DNA of 64,000 bases from Boswellia sacra. Lineage: Eukaryota; Streptophyta; Magnoliopsida; Sapindales; Burseraceae. Positions within the stretch are counted from its first letter, which is position 1, and each line of letters opens with the position of its first letter. Under the pieces are notes generated by a model, which worked only from the letters and a program-made list of their open reading frames with translations, was not told the origin of the DNA and did not search any database. The position numbers and the translations under genes are program-made. Positions 10,859-21,923 of this stretch are shown here, piece after piece. The stretch lies in NCBI GenBank assembly GCA_013180625.2, contig SNVD02006886.1:124001-188000 (forward strand), read 5' to 3'.

Positions 10859-11918
10859 CTATTTTCGGATGTGTCAGATAGTTTATCATTGTCACAATAT
10901 AATATTAAGTGCTTTATCAAATCATCTCTATGATGTTTATGAAACTACCAAAAATGCCTTAGAATTGTGGAACACTATTAAAGCCGTTTATGGGATAGAA
11001 GACATTAGTATAGATAGATTTGTTGTTTCAAATTTTAATCTTTATAAAATGGCAGATTCTAAGCCTGTTAGAGATCAAATTCATGAGTTCCAAGAACTTT
11101 TGAGAAGAGTTGAGAAAAATGGTATGACTCTTAGTGAAGATTTTAAGGTGTCATGTTTAATAGAAAAGTTGCCTCCTAGTTGGTCTGATTTTTCCAAATC
11201 TTTAAAACATAGACAAGGAACTCTTTCCATGACACAAGTGATTAACTCACTTACAATTGAAGAAAATAATAGAGTTGGTACTTTTAATCAAATTGAAAGT
11301 ACTAAAGTAAACTTAGTTGAAAACACAAGGAATTTCAAGAATAATAAGAGAAATGCTTTTCAACCTAGGAGAAGGAGCTTTAAGAATAAGAATAATCAAC
11401 ATAATAGGTCTAAGAATTCTAAAGGCAAAGGGGATACAATTTGCTATGTTTGTGGAAGGTCTAATCATGTGGCAAAGGGTTGTTTTTACAAAAAAACAAA
11501 AGCCTGCAAATCTAAGCCCAAGCAACATCATAAAGATCAAAAGGATCAAGTACATGTCTTGGAAGAAGGAAGTCCAAGTGAACCAAATGAACCTTTCAGT
11601 AGGTATAATAATTCTAATTCTTTGAGTATCAATTTTACTTATGAAAATAATGAATGGTGGTTAGATTCAGGTGCAAATATTCATGTTTGTTCTGATAAAA
11701 GTTATTTTAAAAATTATCAGAACTCAAGCGGAGGAAGTGTGATCCTAGGCAATAATACTACCACACAAGTACTTGGGATTGAAGATATTGAATTGAAGAT
11801 GACCTCTCGAAAGACTTTAATTCTCAAGGAAGTGTGTTATGTTCCTGAAGTAAGAAGAAATCTTGTTAGTGGGTCTTCTTTAGTTCAACAAGGATACAAA
11901 ATTGTTTCCGTCCAATAG
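10859..11918 (+). pseudogene. Gag and protease of element D
   Basis: A long open stretch continues from within the solo LTR. The element part has the UBN2-type Gag core (LYDVYETT, ELWNTIKAVYG, CLIEKLPPSW) and a basic Asn/Lys linker. A complete zinc knuckle CYVCGRSNHVAKGC (CX2CX4HX4C) follows near 11441-11482. The aspartic protease site WWLDSGANIHVC is intact near 11656-11691. Gag binds and packages element RNA; the protease would mature the polyprotein. The N-terminal part is cut off by the solo LTR. The frame ends at a stop at 11916-11918, and integrase continues in a different frame that overlaps by 17 bases. Confidence 0.9.
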
Positions 11919-12891
11919 AGTTGTAATCTATAAAAATAATATATTTGCGGGTAAAGGTTATGTTTGTGATGATTTATTTAAGTTGAATAATTTTTCAAGA
12001 TCTAATAAAGTTTCCAAAGTTTTTAATATTAAAACTTCTAATATTTGGCATGGGAGACTTGGTCATGTATCTTTAAAGAAAATCAAAAGAATGATGGATC
12101 TTGACTTAGTGCCTAAAGCTATAATTGATTTTAAACACAAGTGTGAGATTTGTGTTCAAGCCAAACAACATAGGAAGCCTTATGAGTCGATTGAGAAGAC
12201 AACCCAAGTTTTAAAACTTATACATAGTGATGTTTATGATTCTAATCGATCACCAACTAGAGGAGGAAATAGATACTTTGTAACATTTATTGATGATTGT
12301 TCTAAGTATTGTTATGTATACTTGATTAAGACTAAGGATGAGGTATTTGATAAATTCAAAGTATACAAAAAAGTGGTAGAAAATCAATTAGATAAAATAA
12401 TTAAGAAGCTTAGATCTGATAGAGGAGGTGAGTATACTTTAAGTGCTTTAAGTATTTTTTGTGAAGAGAATGCTATTATTCATGAGTTAACTCCACCTTA
12501 TTCACTACAATCTAATGGGGTTGCTGAGAGGAAAAATAGAACTTTGATGGATATGGTGATTTTTATGTTGTTAAGTTCTGGTTTACCAGATAATTTGTGG
12601 GGGGAAGCAATATTATCTGCATGTTTTATATTGAATAGAATAACGATTAAGGATTTAGAGAAAACTCCTTATGAAATTTGGAAAAGAAGAGTTCCTAATC
12701 TTAAAATCCTTAAAGTGTGGGGGTGCTTAGCTAAGGTTGGTATACCTGAGCTTAAGAGAAAGAAAATAGGACCAAAATCAATAGATGCAATTTTTATTGG
12801 ATACGCCCAAAATAGTAGTGTAAATAAATTTTTAGTTATAAACTTTGAAGTTAGTGGAATATCTAATAATACAATCATAGAAGCTAGATAA
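11902..12891 (+). pseudogene. Integrase of element D
   Basis: This 329-codon frame holds the pre-integrase zinc region (WHGRLGHVS ... CEICVQAKQ) and the core with catalytic residues visible as HSDVYDS, RSDRGGEY and NGVAERKNRT, the DDE triad. The C-terminal portion includes KVWGCLAKV and FIGYAQNS. Integrase would insert the cDNA into host DNA. The frame opens by shift from the protease frame and closes at a TAA (12889-12891), although the same frame continues recognisably afterwards (YFEDIFPFRTR). Hence frameshift and stop mutations have separated one former polyprotein. Confidence 0.9.
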
Positions 12892-14610
12892 GCTGCTTAT
12901 TTTGAAGATATTTTTCCTTTTAGAACTAGAGTTCAAAAAACCATTTGTGGTCCATCTACTTCAATTGATAATGAGAAAACACTTACTAATTTATCAGTTG
13001 ATGAATCACAAGTTGAACCTAGGAGGAGTAAAAGACCTAGAAAAGAAAAGAATTTTGGAGAAGAATTTTATAATCGGTGGAAGGAGATCCTAGTTCTTAT
13101 AAAGAAGCTGTAACTTCCATAGGTGCACCTTTTTGGAAGGAAGCTATAAATAGTGAATTTGAATCTATAATTCAAAACAACACTTGGGCCTTAGTGGATC
13201 TTCCACCTGGGAACAAAGCAATAGATTGTAAATGGGTCTTTACAAAGAAGTTGAAATCGGATGATTCTATAGATAAGTAAAAGGCAAGGCTAGTAGCAAG
13301 ATTTACACAAAGAGAAGGAATAGACTATTTTGATACTTACTCACCGATTTCTAGTATCACAACAATTAGGATTTTGATAGCTTTAGCATCTATACATAAT
13401 TTAGTTATTCATCAAATGGATGTAAAGACCGCTTTTCTAAATGGAAATTTAGATGAAGAAATTTATATGAAACAACCTGAAGGTTTTATAGTGAAAGGAC
13501 AAGAACACAAAGTTTGTAGGTTAGTTAAGTCTCTCTATGGTCTAACGCAAGGTCCAAAATAATGGCATGAGAAGTTTGATGAAGTAGTTTTAAGTTATGG
13601 ATTTATGATTAATGAACATGATAAGTGCGTATATTATAAAGAGATTAATGGATCACATGTTATTTTGAGTTTATATGTAGATGATATTTTGATTTTTGGA
13701 TCGAACTTGGAGATAATAAATTATGTAAAATTCTATTTGTCTAGAAACTTTGATATGAAAGATTTGGGTGAAGTAAATATGATTCTAGGCATGAGAATAA
13801 AGAAGACTTCTTAGAGTATTATTGTAGACCAAAAAAATTCTATTGAGAAAATGTGAAAAAAGTTTGGATACTTTGATTCTAAGTCGGTATCTACTCCTTA
13901 TGATTCTAAGGTTGAGTTAAAGAAGAATCAAAGGGAACCGGTGTCTCAATTAAGGTATTCTCAAATTATAGGATCTTTGTTATACATAGCAAATAAAACT
14001 AGGCCTGATATATCATATACAGTGGGTAGACTTAGTAGATGTACTCATAATCCTAGTAAAGAGTATTGGCTTGCTTTAGAAAGAGTGTGTAAATATCTTA
14101 AAGGAACAACTGATTACTCTTTATGCTATAAAGGATTTCCAAATGTTATCGAAGGATATAGTGATGCTAATTGGATTACAGACTATATAGATGTTAAATC
14201 CACAAGTGGTTATATGTTTCTTTTAGGAGGAGCAGCTATATCTTGGTGTTCGAAGAAACAATGATTTCTAGAAGTACTATGGAGTCTGAACTTATAGCTT
14301 TAGACACTACTTATAAAGAAGCTGAATGGATCAAGAGTCTTTTCATGGAAATGCCTTTGGTGGTTAGGAATATATCGTCTATTCTTATACATTGTGATTA
14401 TAAAGCAGTTATAGATTTGGTGAAGCAAACTCACACCAACAAAAAGATAAGCAGACATATAAGAGTGAGATACAAGTCTCTGAGAAGCCTTTAGGCAATG
14501 CCGTTGTAACTTTACAGTTTATTAAGTCTGAGTTAAATATTGTTGATCAGTTAACTAAAGGGCTTTCCTTGAAAGCTACTAAAGCATTGTCGAGGGGGAT
14601 AGGCCTAACC
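12892..14610 (+). pseudogene. Reverse transcriptase and RNase H of element D
   Basis: The fragment at 13077-13280 begins RVT_2-type RT (FWKEAINSEFE, CKWVFTKKLKSD). The fragment at 13374-13562 carries MDVKTAFLNGNLDEEIYMKQ. The fragment at 13605-13814 carries the intact catalytic LYVDDILIFGS and DMKDLGEV. The RNase H region at 13941-14494 includes IGSLLYIANKTRPD and YSDANW. In-frame stops at 13278-13280, 13560-13562 and 13812-13814 and a frameshift near 14243-14264 inactivate it. The chain ends around 14600 at the start of the GAGGGGGAT tract. Confidence 0.9.
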
Positions 14611-15182
14611 TCATAAACACCTAGGGAGGCAACCCAACCTCTGTGATTGGAGATCCCATGAAGTAGGTTCAATGGGTAGAAACAATCCATATTGTGTGAC
14701 TTATTAAGTACTACTATTATAAAGATATCTTTGAGAAGATATACTCTAGTTCATCCCTAAGGCAAAAGTGCTTTATATGTGATATTAAGGAAATGTATAT
14801 TTACCTTGAATAAGTCCAAGGCAGGCATTTTCTTGCAAGGTATAGGTCACATATACCTTTGGAGGACTTACCTAAGTGAGAGTCATCGTGAGGCTACGAT
14901 CGTGAAGATTGAGCTATTTTCTAAAAACTCTCATGAGAATCAAGATTGAGCGCATGGTCTTTAATAGCGCTAACCCGCAAAAACCAAGTCTTTGTCGACA
15001 TTATACGTGTGATAGCTTGAAGTTTGGTCAAGGAACCGAGTTCAAGACATAGTTCACTCAGGTACCTCAAATAGATTCTATCAACACTAAATGTAGGTTC
15101 AAGCTCGAAAGGCACCTACATTGATTGCATAACATAAGGTTGCAAAATTAATTTTTAAATTTTAAACCTTTTTATGGGGGAT
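14594..15182 (+). other. Conserved 3' untranslated region of element D
   Basis: About 570 bp between the pol end and the 3' LTR, opening with GAGGGGGAT. It has long blocks shared with element E (44640-45260, opposite strand) and fragment F (62245-62590). Examples are a block around 'tctgtgattggagatcccat', one around 'tgcaaggtataggtcacata' and one around 'ctctcatga'. A 9-bp perfect hairpin stem (15090-15098 with 15114-15122, 15-nt loop) lies near the polypurine tract. The sense strand has no long frame; the antisense strand has short frames similar in two or three copies. Confidence 0.8.
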
Positions 15183-15759
15183 TATTGGAATAAAAAGGTT
15201 TTAAATTTTATGAGTTATGAATTATAATTATGCATGAGTTACAAAATTCATTGCATGAGTTACATAGTTTAATTTCATTTGTAGGTTACATAATTTATTA
15301 AGCACATTATATTATAGGAGTTACACTATTAATTATATAGGTTATAATGTCTAGGACACTAGTATATAAGGAGGTCTTTATGTTCAACTTTAGTGACTTA
15401 TTATCAAAGCCATCACTTCCCTATTTTCATTTTCAAAATTCTACAATTTTGTAACTACGACTTGTTAGACTGGTTCATATTCTTCCGGTAATCGTGCTTA
15501 TCGAGGAGAGTGGCTGAGAGCTATTGGGTTGTATCTTAGAGCCATTGAGGACCGTCTTTTAACCACACGAAGGAGAGGACTCTTTGGCTTTAGGACGACG
15601 CTTTACGTGTGCCTCTCATAGCACAGGCCAAATTTTTCTAACTTGCTTTTATAGTTTTTATGTTTGTTATTTATTTTGTTATTTGTTTATTTAATATATT
15701 TAAAAAAATATTGATTGAGCATGTGTTATTTGATGAATTAATAATATTTTTCAATAACA
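15183..15759 (+). repeat. 3' LTR of element D
   Basis: Same length as the 5' LTR. The first dinucleotide has changed from TG to TA. It is preceded by the purine-rich tract ATGGGGGAT (15174-15182), the expected plus-strand primer. The internal conserved motif is present at 15577-15596. Confidence 0.93.
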
Positions 15760-15764
15760 ATGTT

Positions 15765-17067
15765 TTCATTCTAGAATAATGATAATTTAAAATATAAGGA
15801 GCACTATTGTTGTTGTTACTATTATAATTATTAATATTATTGTTGTTGTTATTATATTGAAGAATTTGATCCATACGATTTTATTTTATTTTCTTGCAAT
15901 GAGGAGTTTATGACTATTTTTTATTTAGGGTTTTCAATGAATTTCATCTTTCTTGTAAGGAAGGATTTTTTTTAAACTTATTTTATTTAGTCTTCAATTT
16001 TGAAATAAATAATTTTAAAGTTATTGCTTAATTTTGATATCCGCAAGCAGCAGATCTAGTATCCGAGGGAAGTAGTATATGTAATATTATAAAATAGAAG
16101 GAGCCAATCGTAGCTGACTAGCATTTATTTAGCTTTTTAGTTTAAATTATAAAACAAATTCTAATTAAAATGATAAATAACAAATGTACTAATGTTAAAT
16201 TCACAAATTAGTATTATTTCATGTTCGACTCACTACTTTTTTTAACTTAAAAGAAAAGGGTTGAAATCAAATGAAGTTCAGCATTTACAGCTCCAAATTT
16301 CAGTGTCGGATCTCCAGGCCGTTGAGCATTTACTTTGCATTTCAAGAAATCTTTAGACTTAAAATTTTTAATCTCTCGTTATCGAATCACATTATTAAAA
16401 TATAGACTAAATTAAATAAATTAAATCTGTTTATACACATACACACTTTTTAAATTTGTGCAGGTCACATTAAGATAACCCTAATTATATATAGTTGTTG
16501 CTTGCAATAATTGATCAGTTAATTATGACAGTTGCAGTCAAAGTTGGTGTGCTTAATTTATGAGTAGTGTTATATTTTGAAAGTTTGTATACAAATTAAG
16601 TTGATGTGATATCACTTATTAAATGCCATATAATTCTTTAACATTTATTACATTAACTTTACTATATTCATCTTTCCATTCACTGAATGACATGTCAACT
16701 GCATATAAATTTTGATAAAAAGAACTTTTTCATGTGGAACTATCTTAAAATTTCAATAAATTAATATATCCTTCCTCAAAAGTTAAGGATTAATTAACTT
16801 GTGATGATGCATTTGATGAGGTGATTACAAGAGCAAAACTTCTATAACTTTGAACGCTTAGGGGGTGCACTTTCTTGAACTCAAATCCTGTGTTTTGTGA
16901 TACACATTTTTCAATACATTCTACATGCAATATCAATCATATATCTTTTTTAAATTTTAAAATAATTCAAAATCAATCGTATATTCTTAAATTCTATTGA
17001 AAACATGAACACAAAATCACAAAAAAAAAAAAAAACACACCCTTACAATATGTAAAGACAATGAGTC
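15765..17067. other. Intergenic sequence with a possible MITE
   Basis: No gene was recognised. A run of ATT/GTT-rich low-complexity sequence lies at 15800-15860. A segment near 16562-16720 starts 'gagtagtgttatat' and 'gtttgtatacaa', and resembles segments near 41752 and 60255. This suggests a short miniature inverted-repeat element, but its far terminus is degenerate. Confidence 0.45.
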
Positions 17068-17072
17068 AAGGA

Positions 17073-18306
17073 TGTTGGGTTCTATGGCTCGTTTCCTAAT
17101 TCAATTTGGCTTCTACATATAATAGGAAAAGTAAGAGAGTAAGAAATTGGAGCTGTTAAATAAATAAGAGTCCTACTCCAATTAGAATTAGGATAACTAT
17201 GGAAGTTGAAAATTAATTCTAAGTATGAAAGAGGGACTAGGCATAAAAGGGTTAACTAAGATACACGCCCTTGTAAGGATGTGGGAGAGACATAGAAGAG
17301 ATGGTTAAAAAACTCCAACTTTAACAAGCAAATCGAGGAATAGTTTCAAGGCTCTATTAGCATTAGGTATCAGGTTGAATGCAAGGTTTGGTGTGTTATA
17401 TTTTGTACTCTTTTAAATTTATGATCTAGTGAAATTATTTACTCATCTATGGATGTAGGCAATGATGCTAAACGACGTTACATATGTTATTTCTTTGTGT
17501 GTACAATTTATATTTCCCTAATTACTGATTTTTATGTCTAATATATTTATCCATAATTTCTTATAAGTGGAATCAGAGCTCCAGGTTATGAACTAGGAAA
17601 AGAAAATTTTTTGAGATTGAGCATACACAAAAGAGATGGACTTCAACAGTGTCAAGTTAGAGCTGGAGTGATTCTCAAGTAATAACTTTTAGTGAAGTTT
17701 TCATGATTGCACTACCAAATAAATGCAGTGATCATGAATGTGATTTTCATCATCTTTGTTGCTTAGACAGAATACTAGCCAAGGTAGAGATGTTGGGTTT
17801 TATGGTTCGTTTCCTATATCAGTTTGGCTTCTAAATGCAATAGGAATAGTAGAAGAATAGAAAATTAAAGTTGTTAAATAAAAAGGAGTCTTACTTATTA
17901 GAAATAGGACAAACCCATAGAGACCTATAAAAATAGGAGATGATAATTAATTCTAGGTATGGGGGAGGGACTAGAAAAAAAGAGTTAACCAAGATAAACA
18001 CTCTTGCAAGGATATATATGTAGGAAGAGACATAAAAGAGAAGGTTAAACAACATTAGGTTGAGGAAGTGAAACAGAAACTAGGTTTAGGGCCTTATTAA
18101 TATTAGGTATCAGTTTGAATTTTAGGTTTGGTGTGTTATCTCTTAGACTCTTATAAAATTATAATCTAGTAGAATTATCTCCTCCTCTGTGGATGTAGAT
18201 AATTGATTTCGAATCATGCTAAATATATTATCTCTTTATGGGTGCGACTTATTTTTCACTAATTACCAATCTTGATATCGAATATATTTTCACATAATTT
18301 CTTACG
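17073..18306 (+). mobile_element. TRIM (terminal-repeat retrotransposon in miniature)
   Basis: Two collinear direct repeats, 17073-17565 (493 bp) and 17791-18306 (516 bp), both begin TGTTGGGTT and surround only 225 bp of non-coding DNA. TGGAATCAGAGCTCCAGG starts 3 bp after the left repeat (17568). This is an initiator-Met primer site with one mismatch in its first 12 bases. AAGGTAGAGA directly precedes the right repeat as polypurine tract. A perfect AAGGA target duplication lies at 17068-17072 and 18307-18311. It encodes nothing and must have been mobilised by proteins of another element. The repeats differ by many substitutions and small indels, so the insertion is old. Confidence 0.96.
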
Positions 18307-18311
18307 AAGGA

Positions 18312-19646
18312 AATATATTTTTTATTTACTTCTGGATGAGAGGATTCGTAGCTGCTTGCTTAGCAACAGTTATTATTATTATTTTTTTTTAACTTGGATG
18401 CTTGATTGAAATGTTTTTTGACCATACATCCTATTTATCAACCTAGTAGCACTAGCGCTTAGTTAGTGTATGACAATTACCAATCCCATTGCAAATTGAA
18501 AACATACATTAGCAGAAAATAGATAAATGGAATGTAGACTCAAACTTTGGGCGTTGGATGTTAGACGGCAGTACAGTTTCAAACTTTTCGAATAACCCAA
18601 ATAACATAGAGATGACATCTTGTGGAGTGGAAGTACCAAGGATTTGGCAAATGCATTTAGCAACTTTTGTTTAACCTAATGAAAGGGCTTAGATTTTTAC
18701 CCTCGGCCTAAGCCTAAGTTGTGACAAGAAATAGACAACTTTGCATGTGTCAAAGAGGAAAATAGAGGCCCAAAAGGCTGATTAAGGAACCAGCTCTTTG
18801 ATTCTTATTTGGACCGTTAAGCCCATTCGTATACCCTAGTGTCTACATGTTAAGACAAAATAGGTTTATGGAATCAAGTTTTGAGACAAAATCTGTTGAT
18901 AATTAGTGCAACAACATGACCTCACAAATAAAGAGAAGGAAATTCAAACTAAAGCAAAATGAAAGAAAGAAATGCATGCAGATGGAGACAAGAAGGGAAA
19001 AGCCAAGGGATCGTCACCAGAATAAGTAGAGAAGAGGATTTTGAACAAGAGGAAATAAGAAGTGTGTGGAATGGGAGAATAGGAGTTTGATAGAGAACCA
19101 AATAAGGAAAGGTGACCAAGGGAAGAAACCAAATGAGGAGAAGGAACAAAAATGGTAAGTGGGAGAGCTCAAGAGAGGCTTGAGGGTTAGATTTCTTGAT
19201 GGCTGGCAAAAGAAAAGGGAGGGGAACCATCTTCCTAGAGGATACATATGAATACTGAGTCAAGAGACCCCCAAAGTATGCTCTGAGCTCTTCCCACTTT
19301 TTTCACCCATACTATTGTCATTCTAGCTTAATCACACATTCACTTTAACGTCTTTGATTTTCTTTACTTTAAGGATTTATCTATTTAAAGACCTGCTTTA
19401 CTTTGGCATCAAAGTGCATTTGTAGATACCCATTGCCCCTGTGGAGCATTATTCACCTTAGAGGACAGCCACGGGCAAGCAATCCATCATCCAGAGAGCT
19501 ACTTTGTAGAGGGACTGCAAGCCCAAACCAAGAGGAGTGGTACCTTTCTATTCACTATCCAGGATTCCAAGACATGTATTTACTTTATTATCTAACTCTA
19601 AGTGGTGCACTATATCTACTGGGGTGGATATAGAAGTGATAAATAG
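18312..19646. other. Intergenic sequence, no recognised gene
   Basis: Purine-rich on the plus strand near 18920-19210. It gives several overlapping open frames on the minus strand with Ser/Phe/Leu-rich translations and no motif. Short frames at 18463-18663 and 19403-19633 were inspected and match no family I recognise. Confidence 0.5.
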
Positions 19647-20409
19647 AGTGAAGAAGATGAGAATGATGGCAATTTAGAATACAAGAGGGAGGGAAAAATT
19701 TTCTCCCATCTTCTTGGCTGGAGTTACTATTCACTTAGGCCGATAGGCGAGTTAGCCTTTGGAATTTATGTGTGTTCTAGATCGAGATATCCTGAACAAA
19801 CTTTTTTTCTTGACCCTCTTCGATTTCTGACCGGAAAGCGTTCAAAAATGCGGTAAACAATTATCAGATTTACTGTTTATCCGCCGTCGACTAGCACGTG
19901 AATAGTTACAGCCATTACCATCGTATTGGCCTTGTCTCGATCTTCAATTTTACCTTCAGCATCACCTCCTGATTCGGCCTGCAACCCATCCGTCCACGGC
20001 AGTAGATTTTCGGCATTTTACTATTCACCGCCACCGCTCATTAGAAATCAGCAAGTAGCATCTCACCTCCACCACCATCTTGTAGATCGGACAATAATGA
20101 TCAATTTTTCCTTCTACACCATCATCAGATTCAGACCACGACTACCTCAAAACACCATTTCTTCAATTCGTGTGTCACTATTCACGACGGTTGTTACTAT
20201 TCATCCGACGGTTACGGTTCATCAAGCTTCAGATTGCTCCTAGGGTTATTCCACGCAAGTTTGCTTCTTGGCTCCTCCCCTGATTCCTTGTGGATTACCG
20301 ATTATAAAGCAGTGACGACGACTTCGCAAGCCGCCCTATTTCGGTGCCTGGTTTGATTTCGTTTTCCATCTCTTTTTTGAGCTTTTTATTGCATTTGATT
20401 TATGATTTA

Positions 20410-21575
20410 ATGGATCCACCCAAGTCAATTGCTGGCTCTTGGGCTGACAAAATCAAGATCACTGACTCGAGTACCCGATGCAAACTGTTTCTGGTTTCTC
20501 CCAAGAAACCGGGAACAGTCCTTGAGATCCCGGATGAAATCGTCGACGAGAATGTGGCCGAATGGCGTAGATGTCTCTTTGACTTTTTTTCAGGATTTTT
20601 GATGCCCTTTCATGCTGCACGCTCTATGGCCATGCGTGCTTGGAAAGCTAACGGTCTACAGGACGTGCGTTTCACAGTTAATGGATATCTCGTCTTCCGT
20701 TTTCGAATTGAGGATGAGGTTCATGCAATCATTGATCGCGGTCCTTGGTTGTTTGGAGCTAACCGCATTTGAATCTTGATCTTTCTGATACTGAATTGTA
20801 CCCAGTTTGGGTCTGTTTGCATGGCCTGCCGTTTTCTTTGTGGACAACAAAAGGCCTTGCAATGGTTTCAAGCATGGTTGGAGAACCTATCTCTTACGAC
20901 AAGATGACTTCTGATCTTTCCAGATTGGAGTATGCGAGGGTATGTGTTTGGCTGGATACAAAATATCCTCCAGTAAAGAACTTCGAGATCAGATGTAAGC
21001 TCTCTTTCGAGCCTATCCAAATCCGAGTTGAGTATGAGTGGCTTCCAAAGTATTGCCTCGAATGTTGCTCCTTTGGTCATTGATGTTCGGATCCATCAAA
21101 CATTTTAGGTAAGGATAAGAAAGAGGCAAATACCTCTGTTAACCCCCCTTTGAATGAGGGTAATAAGAAAGAGGCAAATACCTCTGTTAGCGCCCCTTTG
21201 CATAAGGGTAAGGAAGTGGCCAAGGTAGCTGAGAATTTGAAAGTTGTTACTCTTCCAACAAATTCTACAATGCATGATGTGCCCTTTAAGGCTGCTACAG
21301 TTTTGAGTACAGAATCAGTCTCAGATTCTGACTCTTTTTCTCTATTTGCGACTAACCAAGGTAGGCTTCTGGGTTCTATCCAGTGTTCTACAAATCGTGA
21401 GACATCTGTTTCGTCAGGGCGGATAAATATAGGGCAACCTCTTGTGTCTTCTCCCTCTCGTTTTGAGTCTTTAAATAGGCTAAGTGATGAGGATCAACCT
21501 GATAGGATTGATCATATTCATTCAAACACCCCAAGTACTCCAGTAAAGAAAGGTAAGAAGAAGAAGAACAAGTAG
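20410..21575 (+). pseudogene. LINE ORF1 (DUF4283 / zinc-knuckle protein)
   Basis: The start is taken at ATG 20410 (MDPPKSIAGSWADKIK). The protein shows a DUF4283-type region with GYLVFRFRIEDEV and DRGPWLFGANR. After a frameshift near 20770 follows YPVWVCLHGLPFSLWT and then the knuckle YEWLPKYCLECCSFGH. A TGA at 21081-21083 interrupts the knuckle, and the same frame continues to a Lys-rich C-terminus ending at 21575. ORF1 proteins of plant L1 elements bind element RNA. A 49-bp unit is duplicated in tandem at about 21115-21215, encoding KKEANTSV twice. One shift and one stop make it inactive as read. Confidence 0.85.
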
Positions 21576-21906
21576 GGTTAAGGCTTTACTTAATCATACT
21601 TGTTTTTTTCTCTTTCTTTATGTTTGCACCATTGTGATCATTTTTATTTATTTTCCTTTTATTGTTAGGTCATTTATGGTTATTGAAAATCTTGCTTTGT
21701 TCAGGCCGCCTGTGGCCTTTATTTCATGTTGTTAAGGCCGTTTGAGGTCTTTACTTTGTTTTTGCCACTTGTGGCCTTTATTTTTTATTTTGGACTTTAT
21801 GTTGGACTTTACGTCCTAGTTGTAATTATTGGGGTATGCCCCTCGGATTTTTGTACATTATAATTTTTTGGATCTATATTACTAAGTAACTTTTCCAAAA
21901 AAAAAT
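21576..21906 (+). other. LINE 3' untranslated region and poly(A)
   Basis: T-rich, with three imperfect repeats of the type 'ggcc..tgtggccttta' between 21700 and 21785. It ends in nine A's. It is followed immediately by the 3' target duplication. Confidence 0.85.
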
Positions 21907-21923
21907 AGTGAAGAAGATGAGAA

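Larger units (their letters stand above)
8442..15759 (+). mobile_element. Ty1/copia retrotransposon D with unusual primer site
   Basis: A 7.3-kb plus-strand element with 577-bp LTRs at 8442-9018 and 15183-15759. A perfect ATGTT target duplication flanks it (8437-8441 and 15760-15764). The order gag, protease, integrase, RT, RNase H identifies Ty1/copia. By eye the LTRs differ at roughly twenty to thirty positions. A gypsy-type solo LTR (9485-10855) interrupts the gag region. Several in-frame stops make pol inactive. There is no TGGTATCAGAGC-type primer site after the 5' LTR; the sequence there is complementary to part of the LTR itself. The 570-bp region after pol is conserved with elements E and F. 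Confidence 0.95.
19664..21906 (+). mobile_element. ORF1-only LINE (L1-type retrotransposon)
   Basis: The insertion has a 17-bp perfect target duplication AGTGAAGAAGATGAGAA (19647-19663 and 21907-21923) and ends in an A-rich tail (21897-21905), as expected for target-primed L1 insertion. It consists of about 0.7 kb of GC-richer 5' leader, a DUF4283-type ORF1 with a zinc knuckle, and a 3' UTR. The endonuclease and reverse transcriptase ORF2, normally several kilobases, is completely missing; ORF1 runs straight into a LINE-like 3' UTR rich in 'ggccttta' repeats. It must rely on proteins in trans, or it lost ORF2 after insertion. Confidence 0.93.

Noticed and set aside
15090..15122. tRNA-like text ('ggttcaagctcga')
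   Set aside because: Resembles a T-arm sequence but lacks acceptor and anticodon arms; it is the loop of the hairpin in the D 3' region.
18949..19263. Overlapping minus-strand frames rich in Ser, Leu and Phe
   Set aside because: All three frames are open because the opposite strand is purine-rich; no codon bias or domain supports a gene.
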